Positions 17,470 through 25,516 of a DNA stretch of 31,613 nt are shown here, piece by piece. The DNA is from Vibrio tasmaniensis 1F-187 (GTDB lineage: Bacteria > Pseudomonadota > Gammaproteobacteria > Enterobacterales > Vibrionaceae): contig NZ_AJZM02000237.1 of NCBI RefSeq assembly GCF_000272405.2, positions 1 through 31,613 of the forward strand. Reading direction: 5' to 3'. Made by a program: the position numbers and the translations under genes. The first letter of the stretch is position 1. Each line of letters opens with the position of its first letter. The notes beneath the pieces are model-generated. The model made no database searches. It was not told where the DNA came from and saw only the letters and a program-made list of their open reading frames with translations.

Positions 17470-17838
17470 ATGCTTGAAAGACGTAAATTTTCACGAGTTA
17501 TTTATCAAGTTCCGACTGAGATTTCACAAGGACAAGTAAATGTATCAGGCTCAGTGCAAGACCTATCTCTTCATGGTTTACTCATTCAATGTGATAAATT
17601 ACAGCAACTCAGAACTGACACTCCTGTTCAAGTCAGCTTTAAGCTCGAAAACAGTGATATCAATATTCAGTTAGAAGCAACGATAGTCTCGACCATCAAT
17701 ACCTCAATGCGTTTACGTATAGAGCATTTAGATATTGATAGTATCAGCTACCTTAAGCGCCTTGTGGAACTTAACGTTGGCGACGATGAACTGCTTTATA
17801 GAGAGATTGAACACCTTACCGATTTAGGTAATGAGTGA
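17470..17838 (+). CDS. PilZ-domain protein, putative c-di-GMP effector
   Basis: A 122-residue cytoplasmic protein made almost entirely of one PilZ domain. The c-di-GMP-binding elements are both present: the RxxxR motif in ERRKFSR at the N-terminus and D-x-S-x-x-G as DLSLHG about 30 residues later. I chose the ATG at 17470 because it places RxxxR at residues 5-9; an upstream in-frame TTG at 17422 overlaps the ettA terminator. It is followed 49 bp later by the M23 peptidase on the same strand, so the two may be cotranscribed. By location it may correspond to V. cholerae PlzA (VC0697, as I recall), but that assignment is from synteny memory only. Confidence 0.82.
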   Translation: MLERRKFSRVIYQVPTEISQGQVNVSGSVQDLSLHGLLIQCDKLQQLRTDTPVQVSFKLENSDINIQLEATIVSTINTSMRLRIEHLDIDSISYLKRLVELNVGDDELLYREIEHLTDLGNE

Positions 17839-17887
17839 CGTCTCCATTCCCCTTTTTCTATTAGAAGCATTTAGTTAATACAGAACC

Positions 17888-18898
17888 ATGTCTAAAAAAG
17901 TTTCCATTACAATCCCCTTAACCCAAGGGGATCAGACGTTTTATTTCGGTCGAAAAGCCGTACTACTATGTACTACCGCAATTTTTTCAGTGCCTCTATT
18001 GATTAGCGGGGCTGCATACATGCACTTTGAGGGCAAGCAAGAACTCGCCCTACAAGCCGATGATGCACAACAATTGATTGAAACACTGATTGTTGAAAAA
18101 GAACAAACCGACTTTCTTTACGCTGAGCAGGTAGAAACCAATCACTCACTGTCTCAAGCATTAACCGAGAAAGAAGGCACTATTCAGTTACTTGGCAAGC
18201 GTGTATTTGATGTGGAATCAGTGCTTGGCCTGACCGATGAAGAGCCGCTTACTGATGACGTCTCTTTAGAAGACCGAATTGATGCAGCGGCAGTAGATTC
18301 AGCAGTCAGAGCCACAATGTTTCGTTTGATTCCAAATGACAGCCCTATGGCTTATCAACGCATATCATCCTCTTATGGTCGTCGCTCTAACCCTATAACA
18401 GGTAAACGCCACGTTCATACTGGTATCGACCTAACGTGTAAGCGTGGTGAAGATATAGTAGCGCCAGCAGATGGCGTAATTGAAACCGTGCGCCCAAGTA
18501 AGAAAGGCTTCGGTAACTTTATAACTATGCGTCACTCATTCGGCTTCATGAGCTCTTATGCGCACCTACAGAAGTTCAAAGTACGTAGCGGTCAATTTGT
18601 GAGTAAAGGCGATGTGATTGCGAGCTGTGGTAACTCAGGTAACTCAACCGGGCCACACTTGCACTATGAGGTACGCTTCCTTGGTCGTTCATTGAACCCT
18701 CAATACTTGATGGATTGGACACCTGAGAACTTCAACTACGTGTTCGAGAAAGAGAAAAAGGTTAAGTGGGGTCCATTGGTTCAACTGATTGATAATGTGG
18801 TTCGCTTGCAGATCAACCTGACTAACGTGCCTTACATTAGCTCGACCATAGACACCGTATCGAGTGAAGATAGTAAGAAACCTATCACGACTAACTAG
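17888..18898 (+). CDS. Membrane-anchored M23 (LytM) family metallopeptidase
   Basis: A 336-residue predicted murein DD-endopeptidase or a regulator of one. A single N-terminal membrane segment (about 25-45) is followed by a coiled-coil region (about 50-110) and a LytM domain (about 165-275). The zinc ligands are intact: His and Asp in HTGIDLT and the HxH pair in GPHLHYEVRF, with the second catalytic His in SYAHLQKF. It is therefore likely active rather than an EnvC/NlpD-type degenerate activator. The C-terminal 60 residues have no recognised domain. It ends immediately before a 7-bp tandem repeat. I cannot say which named Vibrio endopeptidase this equals. Confidence 0.88.
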   Translation: MSKKVSITIPLTQGDQTFYFGRKAVLLCTTAIFSVPLLISGAAYMHFEGKQELALQADDAQQLIETLIVEKEQTDFLYAEQVETNHSLSQALTEKEGTIQLLGKRVFDVESVLGLTDEEPLTDDVSLEDRIDAAAVDSAVRATMFRLIPNDSPMAYQRISSSYGRRSNPITGKRHVHTGIDLTCKRGEDIVAPADGVIETVRPSKKGFGNFITMRHSFGFMSSYAHLQKFKVRSGQFVSKGDVIASCGNSGNSTGPHLHYEVRFLGRSLNPQYLMDWTPENFNYVFEKEKKVKWGPLVQLIDNVVRLQINLTNVPYISSTIDTVSSEDSKKPITTN

Positions 18899-18932
18899 TT
18901 ATTGGTTATTGGTTATTGGTTATTGGTTATTG
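18898..18932. repeat. Tandem repeat, five exact copies of GTTATTG
   Basis: Five perfect 7-bp units follow one another with no interruption, starting at the last base of the M23 peptidase stop codon. Such arrays change copy number by replication slippage. The array lies outside the coding sequence. Confidence 0.9.
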
Positions 18933-18942
18933 AGGGATATTG

Positions 18943-18994
18943 ATTTGGCCTATGATGATCTCATTGCTTTTAGCCTACAGTAGACCAAATGCTT
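18943..18994. repeat. Hairpin-forming repeat related to 9750-9778
   Basis: ATTTGGCCTA (18943-18952) can pair with TAGACCAAAT (18981-18990), one G-T pair, around a 28-base loop. Bases 18973-18994 match the reverse strand of 9749-9770 at 20 of 22 positions, so the two sites look like divergent copies of one dispersed element. Confidence 0.6.
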
Positions 18995-19014
18995 TCATAG
19001 CGTTCAGCACAAAC

Positions 19015-19045
19015 AAAAAGAGCGACCAAATGGTCGCTCTTTTTT
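19015..19045. terminator. Bidirectional terminator between the M23 peptidase and tyrA
   Basis: AAAAAGAGCGACCA (19015-19028) pairs perfectly with TGGTCGCTCTTTTT (19031-19044). Flanking A and T tracts allow it to stop both the plus transcript and the minus tyrA transcript, which ends at 19062. Confidence 0.9.
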
Positions 19046-19061
19046 ATGACTTCAAATCGTA

Positions 19062-20189
19062 TTAACCACGATGAATCGAGTCATGTGCTTGTTTTAGAAG
19101 ACTTTGGCTCTCTTGCAAGAACTGCTGCGAGTAGTCGCCAAACCAATCACTGACTTGATTAAAGCTATCAACGAATTTAGCTTTATCTTTCCCATCCAAG
19201 ATTTCCAATGCTTCACCGAAACGACTATGGAAACGTCGAATCATCTCAATGTTCTCATCTGAAGAAAGAATGATATCACCGTACAAGTTCGGGTCTTGAG
19301 CAAACAGACGACCAACCATCGCAATCTCAAGTCGGTAGATTGGCGAGCTTAACTTCAAAAGTTGATCAATGTTCGGGTTCTCTTTACTTAGGTGCAAGCC
19401 GTAAGCAAAAGAAGTGAAGTGACGAAGAGCTTGAATCAGAGTCATGCCGTGATCGTGTTCCGCAGCATCCATCTGGCAAAGGCTCGCGCCCCAAATACCA
19501 AATTGATTCAGCAACCATTGGTAGCTTTCAGAGCCACGCCCATCACTGTAAACAATCACTTGTTTCGCAAGGCTTGGAACATCAGGACCAAACATTGGGT
19601 GTAATCCAACCACAGGGCCTTGGTGCATGTCTAACATAGCTTGTAGAGGCTTTGATTTTATCGACGTCAAATCACACAGAATACAATCGCTTGGTAGGTT
19701 ACCCAACTTCGCAATCACACCTTCTGTCAGGTGAATTGGAACCGTTACAACCACAAGGCCAGCATTATCTAAGATCTCATCGGCTTTGTCCCAATCTTGG
19801 CTGCCAAGGATTTTCACTTCGTAACCAGAAAGCTTGAACATACGTCCAAACAGACCACCAAGCTGACCATTACCACCAACGATAACCACTGAACGTAACT
19901 CTGGGTTAAGGCACTTAAAACCAGAATCTTTTTCACTGGCATAAGACTCACGCATCGTACGACGTAAAATATCTTCGATTAACTGCGGTGGTACTCCTAT
20001 TTTCTCGGCTTCTTGACGACGAGATGCCAACATCGCGGCTTCACGTTCCGGTACATAAATAGGTAAACCATGTTCACTTTTTACTTCACCGACTTTCTCC
20101 ACTAGAGCCAGTCGTTGAGCCAGTAAATCCAACATTTGTTTATCGACAGCATCGATTTGGTCGCGTAATTCGTTCAGTTCAACGGCCAT
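19062..20189 (-). CDS. tyrA: Bifunctional chorismate mutase / prephenate dehydrogenase (T-protein)
   Basis: A 375-residue cytoplasmic enzyme that turns chorismate into prephenate and then, with NAD+, into 4-hydroxyphenylpyruvate, the tyrosine precursor. An AroQ-type mutase covers about 1-90 ([30 protein letters not shown]). The dehydrogenase begins with the Rossmann motif [15 protein letters not shown] (about 100-112), followed by GLHPMFGPD and the [14 protein letters not shown] helix. E. coli TyrA is 373 aa. AAGGA precedes the ATG. It lies downstream of aroF on the same strand, as in E. coli, but with 117 bp and two hairpins between them rather than a few bases. Confidence 0.96.
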   Translation of the reverse strand: MAVELNELRDQIDAVDKQMLDLLAQRLALVEKVGEVKSEHGLPIYVPEREAAMLASRRQEAEKIGVPPQLIEDILRRTMRESYASEKDSGFKCLNPELRSVVIVGGNGQLGGLFGRMFKLSGYEVKILGSQDWDKADEILDNAGLVVVTVPIHLTEGVIAKLGNLPSDCILCDLTSIKSKPLQAMLDMHQGPVVGLHPMFGPDVPSLAKQVIVYSDGRGSESYQWLLNQFGIWGASLCQMDAAEHDHGMTLIQALRHFTSFAYGLHLSKENPNIDQLLKLSSPIYRLEIAMVGRLFAQDPNLYGDIILSSDENIEMIRRFHSRFGEALEILDGKDKAKFVDSFNQVSDWFGDYSQQFLQESQSLLKQAHDSIHRG

Positions 20190-20227
20190 TTTATTCCTTA
20201 CTCATCTATAAGCCCGTGCCAATCTAA

Positions 20228-20288
20228 AAGCCCGCACTGATGCAGGTTCGTTAGCAACAGATCTTAAAATGCCCCATTAGATGAGGCA
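20228..20288 (-). terminator. Two successive hairpins in the aroF-tyrA gap (weak terminators or attenuator)
   Basis: On the minus strand TGCCTCAT pairs with ATGGGGCA (20288-20281 and 20277-20270, loop CTA), followed by TTTT. Further on, CCTGCA pairs with TGCGGG around TCAG, followed by CTTTT (about 20246-20227). Each resembles a weak intrinsic terminator. They could lower tyrA expression relative to aroF. No Tyr-rich leader peptide is visible. Confidence 0.5.
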
Positions 20289-20306
20289 CTTAAATTTAAA
20301 CTCTGA

Positions 20307-21380
20307 CTAACCTTTCAAGCGGTTCTCTAAGAACGGGACTAATTCCGTATGTGCATGTTTCAATAGTGCCTCAGTTGAATCCCAATTGATACACGCGTCG
20401 GTAATAGATACACCGTATTTCATCTCATTGAGAGGTATATCTGAAGATTGGTTTCCTTCGTTAATATGGCTCTCAATCATCAGGCCGATAATCGACTTAT
20501 TACCTTCACGAATCTGATGGATGACATCTTCAGCCACCAGCGGTTGACGACGGAAATCTTTACGAGAGTTCGCATGACTACAGTCGACCATTAGTGCCGC
20601 CTCTAAGCCAGATTTACCCAGCTCTTGCTCACATTCGTGTACCGATACTGAATCGTAGTTCGTCTGCTTACCGCCACGTAAAATTACGTGACCATTTGGG
20701 TTACCTTGCGTCGTTAGTAGTGCGACTTGACCTTCACGGCTGATACCCATGAAACGGTGGCTAGAAGAAGCCGCCTGCATTGCATTGATTGCAGTACCTA
20801 GATTGCCATCCGTACCATTCTTAAAGCCGATTGGCATTGAAAGACCACTCGCCATTTCACGGTGGGTTTGTGATTCAGTCGTACGAGCGCCGATTGCAGC
20901 CCAGCTGAATGTATCTGCTAGGTATTGCGGACTGATTGGATCTAGCGCTTCCGTCGCTAGTGGGATTTCCATCTCAGCAAGTTCAACAAGTAACTCACGA
21001 CCAACATGTAAACCATGCTCAATATCGAAAGTACCATCTAGGTGAGGGTCATTGATCAAGCCTTTCCAACCAACAGTAGTACGAGGCTTCTCAAAGTAAA
21101 CACGCATTACAATATACAGTTGATCGCTAAGCTGCTCAGATAAAGCTTTTAAGCGTTTCGCGTACTCTTTCGCCGCTTCAACATCATGGATAGAACATGG
21201 GCCACATACCACAAGCATGCGATGATCTTTCTTATGAATAATGTCTGCAATAGTTTGACGAGACTCTTGAATGAAACGACGAGCATTATCACTCAAAGGC
21301 AGTTTTGCTTTTAACTCCTCTGGAGTAATCAGTACCTGTTCGTCGATAATATTGACATTGCTTAATTCACTTTTCTGCAT
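20307..21380 (-). CDS. aroF: 3-deoxy-7-phosphoheptulonate (DAHP) synthase, AroF type
   Basis: A 357-residue class I DAHP synthase that condenses phosphoenolpyruvate and erythrose-4-phosphate in the first step of the shikimate pathway. The family blocks LLVVCGPCSIHD-type (here MLVVCGPCSIHD), YFEKPRTTVGWKGLINDP, GARTTESQTHREMASGLS, VDCSHANSRKD and SIIGLMIESHINEGNQ are all present. The start MQKSELSNVNIIDEQVL follows E. coli AroF (MQKDALNNVHITDEQVL) closely. With the adjacent tyrA and upstream TyrR boxes, this points to the tyrosine-regulated isozyme rather than AroG or AroH. E. coli AroF is 356 aa. Confidence 0.95.
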   Translation of the reverse strand: MQKSELSNVNIIDEQVLITPEELKAKLPLSDNARRFIQESRQTIADIIHKKDHRMLVVCGPCSIHDVEAAKEYAKRLKALSEQLSDQLYIVMRVYFEKPRTTVGWKGLINDPHLDGTFDIEHGLHVGRELLVELAEMEIPLATEALDPISPQYLADTFSWAAIGARTTESQTHREMASGLSMPIGFKNGTDGNLGTAINAMQAASSSHRFMGISREGQVALLTTQGNPNGHVILRGGKQTNYDSVSVHECEQELGKSGLEAALMVDCSHANSRKDFRRQPLVAEDVIHQIREGNKSIIGLMIESHINEGNQSSDIPLNEMKYGVSITDACINWDSTEALLKHAHTELVPFLENRLKG

Positions 21381-21389
21381 AACTCAACC

Positions 21390-21407
21390 TGTATATTTAT
21401 TTTTACA
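21390..21407 (-). promoter_or_regulatory. TyrR box in the aroF leader
   Basis: TGTATA-N6-TTTACA on the plus strand differs at one position from the TyrR consensus TGTAAA-N6-TTTACA. It lies between the predicted promoter and the aroF ATG, where bound TyrR would block elongation or promoter clearance. Confidence 0.55.
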
Positions 21408-21444
21408 CCCAATATTTCCATTTGGGCTAACAATCTTTAAAAAC

Positions 21445-21472
21445 ACAATAACAGCTACAAAAACGATTGCAA
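21445..21472 (-). promoter_or_regulatory. Sigma-70 promoter of aroF
   Basis: On the minus strand TTGCAA (21472-21467) and TATTGT (21450-21445) are 16 bp apart, leaving a leader of about 60 bases. The weak TyrR box (21474-21491) abuts its upstream edge. Confidence 0.6.
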
Positions 21473-21473
21473 G

Positions 21474-21491
21474 TGTAAACAATAAAAAACA
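21474..21491 (-). promoter_or_regulatory. Weak TyrR box next to the aroF -35
   Basis: TGTAAA-N6-AAAACA keeps a perfect left half and a poor right half. Its centre is 23 bp from the strong box at 21497-21514. A strong/weak pair of this kind is the usual arrangement for tyrosine-dependent TyrR repression. Confidence 0.5.
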
Positions 21492-21496
21492 TTTAG

Positions 21497-21514
21497 TGTA
21501 AATTAAAATTTACA
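21497..21514 (-). promoter_or_regulatory. Strong TyrR box upstream of aroF
   Basis: TGTAAATTAAAATTTACA is a perfect match to TGTAAA-N6-TTTACA. Flanking G and C extend the perfect outer symmetry by a base on each side. It lies just upstream of the aroF promoter. Confidence 0.85.
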
Positions 21515-21571
21515 CGCCATCTTTAATTCACTCTAATACACAAACCAGTTTAAACCGCGGCCCACACATAC

Positions 21572-21600
21572 AAAAAAGGCGATATTTCTCATATCGCCTT
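21572..21600 (-). terminator. Rho-independent terminator of nagZ
   Basis: AAGGCGATAT (21576-21585) pairs with ATATCGCCTT (21591-21600). On the minus strand the stem is followed by six T residues. It is 27 bp past the nagZ stop. Confidence 0.9.
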
Positions 21601-21626
21601 CTTCAAACTTATAGAGTGTTTATTTA

Positions 21627-22616
21627 TCACCCAGCGTTTAACATTCGCTTAATTTGCTCTGAAGCCTTTTTCCATCGACTATCCGAGTGAAGCGTCGATA
21701 AATCAAAGCTGTGCTTTTTAAGCAATGAGTTGGCTAAAGGCACCACTTGAATCGCTAAGTGATCAAGAGCCTCAATTTGTGCATCTCGCTTATTACACAT
21801 CAACACCATGTCACACCCCGCATTCAGAGCAGCCTTCGCTCTATCGGCTGGCCCACCCATAATCGCAGCACCTTCCATAGTTAGGTCATCAGAGAACACC
21901 AAGCCTTTAAATCCAAGCTGTTGCTTCAATACTTTCTGCAACCAATACTCAGAGCCACTCGCTGGCTGATCATCATAGTGCGAAAAAACCACGTGCGCAG
22001 GCATCATCGCATCTAATATTCCAGCTTCAATTTGAGCCTTGAAAATGGCCATGTCAGTTTCAAAGATGTCGTCTCTAGGATCGTAAGGCGTTTCAAGGTG
22101 CGAATCAGCAATCACGCCACCGTGTCCTGGAAAGTGCTTTCCTGTTGTCGCCATTCCAACCGATTTCATGCCTTTAATAAAAGCACTGCTGTGGCGAACG
22201 ATGGTATCAATATCTTCACCAAACGCTCGGCTACCAATCGCTTTACAGTCATGGCCTTTGTCTAAAACAGGCGCAAAGCTCAGATCGATATCATGGGCAA
22301 TCAATTCCGCCGCCATCAACCAACCGGCTTGTTCTGCTAACTGCTCACCATTATTCTTAGTCGCGAATTCTTGAGCGGCAGGGATAATTGAAAAGCCATC
22401 GCGAAAGCGCTGAACTCGGCCACCTTCTTGGTCAACGCCAATCAAAATAGGACGTTTCGCTACCTTGCGGATCTCTTTATTTAACGCCGAAAGCTGTTTG
22501 CTATCGTGGTAGTTTCGAGCGAATAAAATGAGACCACCAACGGTTGGGTGCTCTAAAATTTCTCTGTCTTCAGCTGTCAGTTCGTAGCCCGCGACATCTA
22601 CCCACAACGGTCCCAT
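21627..22616 (-). CDS. nagZ: Beta-N-acetylhexosaminidase NagZ
   Basis: A 329-residue cytoplasmic family-3 glycosidase that removes GlcNAc from GlcNAc-1,6-anhydroMurNAc muropeptides during cell-wall recycling. The start [13 protein letters not shown] and [16 protein letters not shown] match E. coli NagZ. KHFPGHGG (160-167) with DSH (171-173) supplies the mobile-loop histidine of the acid/base dyad, and Asp244 in FSDDLTMEG is the predicted nucleophile. It diverges from anmK, the next recycling enzyme, across about 100 bp. In some gamma-proteobacteria NagZ products induce AmpC beta-lactamase through AmpR, but no such genes lie here. Confidence 0.95.
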   Translation of the reverse strand: MGPLWVDVAGYELTAEDREILEHPTVGGLILFARNYHDSKQLSALNKEIRKVAKRPILIGVDQEGGRVQRFRDGFSIIPAAQEFATKNNGEQLAEQAGWLMAAELIAHDIDLSFAPVLDKGHDCKAIGSRAFGEDIDTIVRHSSAFIKGMKSVGMATTGKHFPGHGGVIADSHLETPYDPRDDIFETDMAIFKAQIEAGILDAMMPAHVVFSHYDDQPASGSEYWLQKVLKQQLGFKGLVFSDDLTMEGAAIMGGPADRAKAALNAGCDMVLMCNKRDAQIEALDHLAIQVVPLANSLLKKHSFDLSTLHSDSRWKKASEQIKRMLNAG

Positions 22617-22716
22617 ATTTATCCCTTATTAAACCTAATTTCATAAACTTCCCGAGATTATTCTCTTTAAATTTGCTTTACAATGTTTTTAAACCAATCT
22701 TTGGAAGACTTTAAGA

Positions 22717-23853
22717 ATGCAGTGCAAGAGCTTAGGAATGGATCGTAAAGAACTGTATATCGGTGTGATGTCGGGAACGAGTATGGACGGTGTTGATACC
22801 GCCTTAGTGTCGATTGAAGATTCGCGCATCACATTGCTCGCTCATGATGAGTTCCCAATGCCTGATGATCTCAAAGCGCGTCTGCTTGAAGTTTGTATTG
22901 GTCAGAAAACGAATTTGATTGCGATTGGCGAACTAGACCACCAACTTGGTCATCTATTTGCTGATGCTGTTCTGCAACTTCTCGATAAGTCAGGTACGCC
23001 TGCATCTTCTGTGACTGCGATTGGGAACCATGGCCAAACAGTATTCCACCAGCCAACCGGTACTTCGCCATTTACCATGCAGTTGGGTGACGCTAATATC
23101 ATTGCCGCTAAAACACAGATTCAAACTGTTGCCGACTTCAGACGCAAAGACATGGCGCTTGGCGGACAAGGTGCGCCATTAGTCCCCGCGTTTCACCATA
23201 CGATTTTTCACCCGCGAGACAGCTCGGTTGTAGTCTTGAATATTGGTGGTATCTCGAATATTTCAGTACTGCGCCCGAATCAGCCTACTCTTGGTTATGA
23301 TACAGGCCCCGGCAATATGTTGATGGACGCTTGGGTAGATAAACACACGGGCGATAAGTTTGACCGTGATGCGCTGTTCGCTTTAAAAGGCCAACTAAAT
23401 CAAGCTTTACTCGAACAGCTGTTGAACGAATCTTATCTATCTCAAATGCCACCGAAAAGTACCGGTAGAGAACTATTCAACCTACCTTGGCTAGAGCAAC
23501 AATTAACAGAATTTAAAGATCTTGCAGTAGAAGATGTTCAGCGCACGCTTTGTGAATACACCGCATTGACGATAGCCAATGAAGTGGAGACTTATCGCTT
23601 GGGTAACCAGCCTGCAGTGTATGTGTGTGGCGGTGGTACACGAAATCCATTGTTGATGAAGAGACTGTCTGAACTGCTTCCAAGTTGGGAGGTTGACTCA
23701 ACCACCAGTAAAGGCGTGGATGCCGATTACATGGAAGCGATGGCTTTTGCATGGCTTGCTCAGCGTCATGTTCATCAACTGCAAAGCAACTTACCAGAAG
23801 TGACTGGCGCAAGCAGAGCGGCCTCTCTAGGCGTTCTCTATCGTGCTGACTAA
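22717..23853 (+). CDS. anmK: Anhydro-N-acetylmuramic acid kinase AnmK
   Basis: A 378-residue cytoplasmic kinase that opens 1,6-anhydroMurNAc and phosphorylates it to MurNAc-6-phosphate. The ATP-site motif IGVMSGTSMDGVDTAL is at about 15-30. GNHGQTVFHQP and VADFRRKDMALGGQGAPLVPAFH follow, then NIGGISNIS and GYDTGPGNMLMDAW, the last two typical of the catalytic face, and YVCGGGTRNPLL. E. coli AnmK is 369 aa. The ATG at 22717 has GGAAG 9 bp upstream. The ATG at 22738 would align better with the E. coli N-terminus, so either may be used. murQ follows 45 bp later on the same strand, a likely operon. Confidence 0.94.
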   Translation: MQCKSLGMDRKELYIGVMSGTSMDGVDTALVSIEDSRITLLAHDEFPMPDDLKARLLEVCIGQKTNLIAIGELDHQLGHLFADAVLQLLDKSGTPASSVTAIGNHGQTVFHQPTGTSPFTMQLGDANIIAAKTQIQTVADFRRKDMALGGQGAPLVPAFHHTIFHPRDSSVVVLNIGGISNISVLRPNQPTLGYDTGPGNMLMDAWVDKHTGDKFDRDALFALKGQLNQALLEQLLNESYLSQMPPKSTGRELFNLPWLEQQLTEFKDLAVEDVQRTLCEYTALTIANEVETYRLGNQPAVYVCGGGTRNPLLMKRLSELLPSWEVDSTTSKGVDADYMEAMAFAWLAQRHVHQLQSNLPEVTGASRAASLGVLYRAD

Positions 23854-23877
23854 ACAACTTTAGAACCATCATTTTAG

Positions 23878-24819
<942 letters not shown>

Positions 24820-24851
24820 TCTAGATTCTGTTGTGAGCGTTACTCTCGCTA

Positions 24852-24891
24852 CAAAAAAAAGACCAGTACACATACGGCACTGGTCTTTTTA
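24852..24891. terminator. Bidirectional terminator between murQ and the lipoprotein gene
   Basis: AAAAAGACCAGT (24856-24867) pairs perfectly with ACTGGTCTTTTT (24879-24890) around an 11-base loop. Flanking A and T runs serve both converging genes. Confidence 0.88.
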
Positions 24892-24913
24892 ATTTCTAAT
24901 CGCTAGCTTGAGC

Positions 24914-25264
24914 TTAGTAGTCGTTAGAAAACTCATCCCAGCCGCGCTGCCATTCCATACGGAAACGTTGAGCGTCTTCCGTACCTGAACAAACGCCTTC
25001 ATAAACCTGGCCAGATAAACCAATTTGATAAGCATGGTTTGGGTTGCAGTATTCAGTCACACCTAGGTGGTAACCTTCTGTGTAACTCGCTTGATCGACT
25101 GCGCCAAGCTCAGTCATCTCTGAATACGAACGCTGAGTGTGCCCTTTAATACCATCACGATAGCCAATCTCTTGCCAATTGCCTTCGGCCGCTAAATCTT
25201 GAACATTGGCGCTGCATCCTGCAAGGCTAAATGCCACGGCGAATAGTGCTATTATTTTTTTCAT
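24914..25264 (-). CDS. Small lipoprotein, DUF2799-like
   Basis: A 116-residue predicted lipoprotein of unknown function. The signal sequence MKKIIALFAVAFSLAGC ends in the lipobox LAGC, with Cys17 as the lipidated residue and Ser next, which favours outer membrane sorting. The mature part holds repeated G-x-x-x-G elements (GYRDGIKG, YTEGYHLGVTEYC, YQIGLSGQVYEGVC) and two conserved Cys. This is the pattern I associate with DUF2799 proteins such as those in Vibrio and enterics. It sits alone between a terminator and the cstA regulatory region. No partner suggests a role. Confidence 0.8.
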   Translation of the reverse strand: MKKIIALFAVAFSLAGCSANVQDLAAEGNWQEIGYRDGIKGHTQRSYSEMTELGAVDQASYTEGYHLGVTEYCNPNHAYQIGLSGQVYEGVCSGTEDAQRFRMEWQRGWDEFSNDY

Positions 25265-25325
25265 TTCAATCCTTTATATTGTAACTTCACCACTTCCTGA
25301 CGAAGCGCTGCCTTTGTGGCGATTC

Positions 25326-25436
25326 TCCGCTGAACACGTACTGATGTCCACTCATTGTCTGTTATTGTCCTCTTAAGCAAGAGAACAAACCGCTCAATCA
25401 GTTATAACACCACTTAATTAGCTATTCGACCACTCA
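25326..25436 (+). promoter_or_regulatory. Phased array of BtsR (LytTR)-like direct repeats upstream of cstA
   Basis: Copies of an ACCRCTYA-like octamer recur at near-constant spacing: TCCGCTGA 25326, TCCACTCA 25347, TCCTCTTA 25368, ACCGCTCA 25389, ACCACTTA 25409 and ACCACTCA 25429. Start-to-start distances are 21, 21, 21, 20 and 20 bp, about two helical turns. As I recall, E. coli BtsR (YehT) binds ACC[G/A]CT[C/T]A direct repeats upstream of its pyruvate transporter gene. The last three copies match that motif exactly. A btsSR-like pair lies directly after cstA. Confidence 0.8.
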
Positions 25437-25474
25437 CTCTCATAGCGGAAGTTTCTTCTCATACACTCCTTTAA

Positions 25475-25480
25475 TATACA
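25475..25480 (+). promoter_or_regulatory. Probable -10 of the cstA promoter
   Basis: TATACA lies 37 bp before the cstA ATG. The expected -35 position (25452-25457, TTTCTT) is poor, as for an activator-dependent promoter. The last LytTR-type repeat ends 15 bp upstream of that -35. Confidence 0.5.
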
Positions 25481-25516
25481 CCCTGACTTAATTAATACAT
25501 TCAGGGATAACAAATT

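Noticed and set aside
23513..23872. 119-codon minus-strand frame opposite the end of anmK
   Set aside because: It is antisense to well-supported coding sequence and has no signal peptide, motif or ribosome site.
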